A stretch of DNA of 64,000 bases, taken from the NCBI GenBank assembly GCA_000697335.1, contig JNEM01006591.1, forward strand, positions 1 to 64,000, in the 5' to 3' direction. Shown here piece by piece: positions 62,207 through 64,000 of the stretch. The stretch is from Conidiobolus incongruus B7586. Lineage: Eukaryota > Entomophthoromycota > Entomophthoromycetes > Entomophthorales > Conidiobolaceae. The notes under the pieces were generated by a model. That model worked only from the letters and a program-made list of their open reading frames with translations, searched no databases and was not told the DNA's origin. Each line of letters begins with the position of its first letter. Positions within the stretch are counted from its first letter, which is position 1. The translations under genes and the position numbers were made by a program.

Positions 62207-63148
62207 TTAATAGATAAGATGATATAATGTGACTAGTGAAACTATCAGTATGGATAGTGTACTAGATTGGAAGTGATGGCCTTCAGAAAATAGTTTGTCG
62301 AATTTTTCAAGATCTATATTGTGACCTCTATGGTTGGTGAGCCAGCCCATAGCATAAAACATTTGTATGTAGCAATTTATATAGCAAGAGTAGAATTCAT
62401 TGATCGTTATTCCGGGCTTGCTAGCAGAAGTACACTTTTGGTGCGAGCATTTCCTGGCACCTGTAATACGATCCATCGGTAGCTGGGACAGGGACTGCCA
62501 GCACTGATCTTCGTATGATTCGATATTGTTGAAGCAATCTCGTTCGCAGCTCGAATAGTCACCAGATTTCTTGCATTGAACCGCGCAGTTGGTATACTTG
62601 CGACCAACATTAATTGTGCAATTGTCGAGTCTGAAGAGTGCATACTGATATGCTGCAATGGTTGGAGGATCTTTAATAAATTCTCTGATAATGCATATTC
62701 TGACACATCCAGGAACCGGCCCACAGGAATCTCCACAAAATTTAACAATAACAGGGTTGTCCTGAAGCATTTTGTGCTCTAGTTCGCACCTCGTTTGACA
62801 TAACTGATCCCCTCGACATCCATCACATCCTAAATCTTTACTGAGATTCTTTTTAATGACTGCAACTGGTATCAGCTTTGGTTCTTCTTTTTGAGTTTTA
62901 AATAGCGTGTCAAAAATATTACTGGAAGATGTGGGATTTTTTGAAGTAGCTTTAGAGATGGATGCGGATGCGGTTGATGTAGGTGTTGGTTTGCTCTTAG
63001 TTGTAGTTGATGTAGGAGTGGACCTTGAACTTTGACTATTGAATTCACTCTTGATTGCGTCCATCAGACCTCTAAATAGTGGGTTTGGATTTGCCCTAAC
63101 CATACATGTTATCAATAACCATTGAATAAACCAAGCAAACCATATCAT
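62207..63148 (-). CDS. secreted cysteine-rich protein, probably GPI-anchored
   Basis: Single-exon frame of 313 residues. It has a signal peptide (MIWFAWFIQWLLITCMVRA), then a Ser/Thr/Pro/Lys-rich linker (about 35-85), then a domain of about 170 residues with 18 cysteines (about 107-270). The cysteines come in pairs such as LGCDGC, LCQTRC, FCGDSC, GCVRIC, NCAVQC, SCERDC, KCSHQKC and SCYINC, so nine disulphides are likely. The C-terminal stretch STLSILIVSLVTLYHLIY fits a GPI-anchor signal. No known family is recognised. Surface adhesin, wall component or host-facing protein are all possible. A decayed paralogue lies 1.5 kb away on the same strand, so the family has duplicated locally. Confidence 0.8.
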   Translation of the reverse strand: MIWFAWFIQWLLITCMVRANPNPLFRGLMDAIKSEFNSQSSRSTPTSTTTKSKPTPTSTASASISKATSKNPTSSSNIFDTLFKTQKEEPKLIPVAVIKKNLSKDLGCDGCRGDQLCQTRCELEHKMLQDNPVIVKFCGDSCGPVPGCVRICIIREFIKDPPTIAAYQYALFRLDNCTINVGRKYTNCAVQCKKSGDYSSCERDCFNNIESYEDQCWQSLSQLPMDRITGARKCSHQKCTSASKPGITINEFYSCYINCYIQMFYAMGWLTNHRGHNIDLEKFDKLFSEGHHFQSSTLSILIVSLVTLYHLIY

Positions 63149-64000
63149 CTTTCCAATTCTTAAACTTATATTACAAACTAATTAAAAATTCAAACACTTC
63201 AAACCACCAACAGAGAAAAGATTAAAATCAAAAAAGTTGTGTTAATAAAAGTGCTTGATCATTTAAATAAATAGCAGATTCATCATAACGGTGGGTATTA
63301 AACCAAAAAATATGAAACTTAAATTGATTTAATGTCATGCAATCATCTTGATTGGTTTGATATATTAGAATCTTCCTTTCAAAATTATCACAAGCTTATT
63401 AATTGTTATTGTCTTGAAGTAGTGTAATTAGTCGCATTGTAATAACTAAATTTTATTCTATACTTGGTTACTGTTTTAATACATGACTAAAGATAAATTT
63501 AATCTTTCAAGTTATCAATATCTCTTTTCACAAGAATAAATTCAAAATTATAAGTATTGAATGAATTACAATGCTCAGATTGGAAAATTAAGGGATTAAT
63601 ATATTCAATATACTATCTATTTATTTCAAAATAATATATATGTTCAATAAACTAAATCGCCTAATTCGGTATTTCGCTACCTTTTCAAATAATCGGCATT
63701 ATTCTTGAACTGCTTAAATTTTATTACTTCAAAAATTTATAAATCGAACGATATTTAGATGTATTATTAATTAGTTGGTCCAACCGTATGTACCGAAACT
63801 ATCATATGATATTTCTTTATTAATATATAGTTCGAACTTTTTCTTAATTGAAAATATATATTTCAACAAATGATATATATAAAAACTGATTTTTAAGTTT
63901 ATTGTTTATTGATTTAAATATCATAATTTTATTTTATAAGATTTTTAATTCTGAATTATTCAATTTTAATATATTATTCTTATTATTTTTATATAACTTA
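63149..64000. other. 5' flank of the Cys-rich gene
   Basis: Promoter side of the minus-strand gene, then A/T-rich sequence to the window end. No further gene is seen. Confidence 0.55.

Overview
The window is nuclear DNA of a very AT-rich fungus. Genes are split by many tiny introns (mostly 45-66 nt), and joining exons at GT...AG sites gives full-length reading frames for every multi-exon gene. I count 57 introns in eleven spliced genes; 56 are GT-AG and one appears to be GT-TG. A canonical U1 snRNA gene is present. My best guess is an early-diverging filamentous fungus of the Conidiobolus/Entomophthoromycotina type. That rests on composition, intron style, a secreted Cys/Ser-rich gene style and an HSDL2-type reductase family, and is inference.

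Layout. 1-13.7 kb is a gene-free, transposon-rich AT desert. It holds a 1.0-kb fold-back element with about 252-bp inverted arms, and two decayed Tc1/mariner copies whose transposase frames are still recognisable after heavy GC-to-AT change. 13.7-20.2 kb carries DNA polymerase eta (+), mitochondrial asparaginyl-tRNA synthetase (-) and a family-16 lysine-methyltransferase-like protein (+), then U1 snRNA (-). After a 3.4-kb gap come the DNA polymerase alpha catalytic subunit (+), an F-box/LRR-like gene (-) with an unexplained coiled-coil exon just downstream, and a 2231-residue TBC Rab-GAP (-) with a giant acidic N-terminal half.

42.3-49.5 kb holds three HSDL2-like short-chain dehydrogenase paralogues (two tandem on -, one inverted on +). 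All three have seven introns at identical positions, and the two tandem copies share two identical tracts that include introns, a sign of recent gene conversion. Next are ER alpha-glucosidase I (+) and the mitochondrial Rieske protein (-). The right end (58.8-63.2 kb) has two secreted, probably GPI-anchored cysteine-rich proteins and a decayed copy of one of them.

Functionally this is a housekeeping segment: replication and lesion bypass (POL1, polymerase eta), splicing (U1), mitochondrial translation and respiration (AsnRS, Rieske), ER N-glycan trimming (glucosidase I) and vesicle traffic (TBC). Accessory islands are transposon relics, the SDR cluster and the cell-surface cysteine-rich genes. 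I found no operon, CRISPR, rRNA or convincing tRNA gene.
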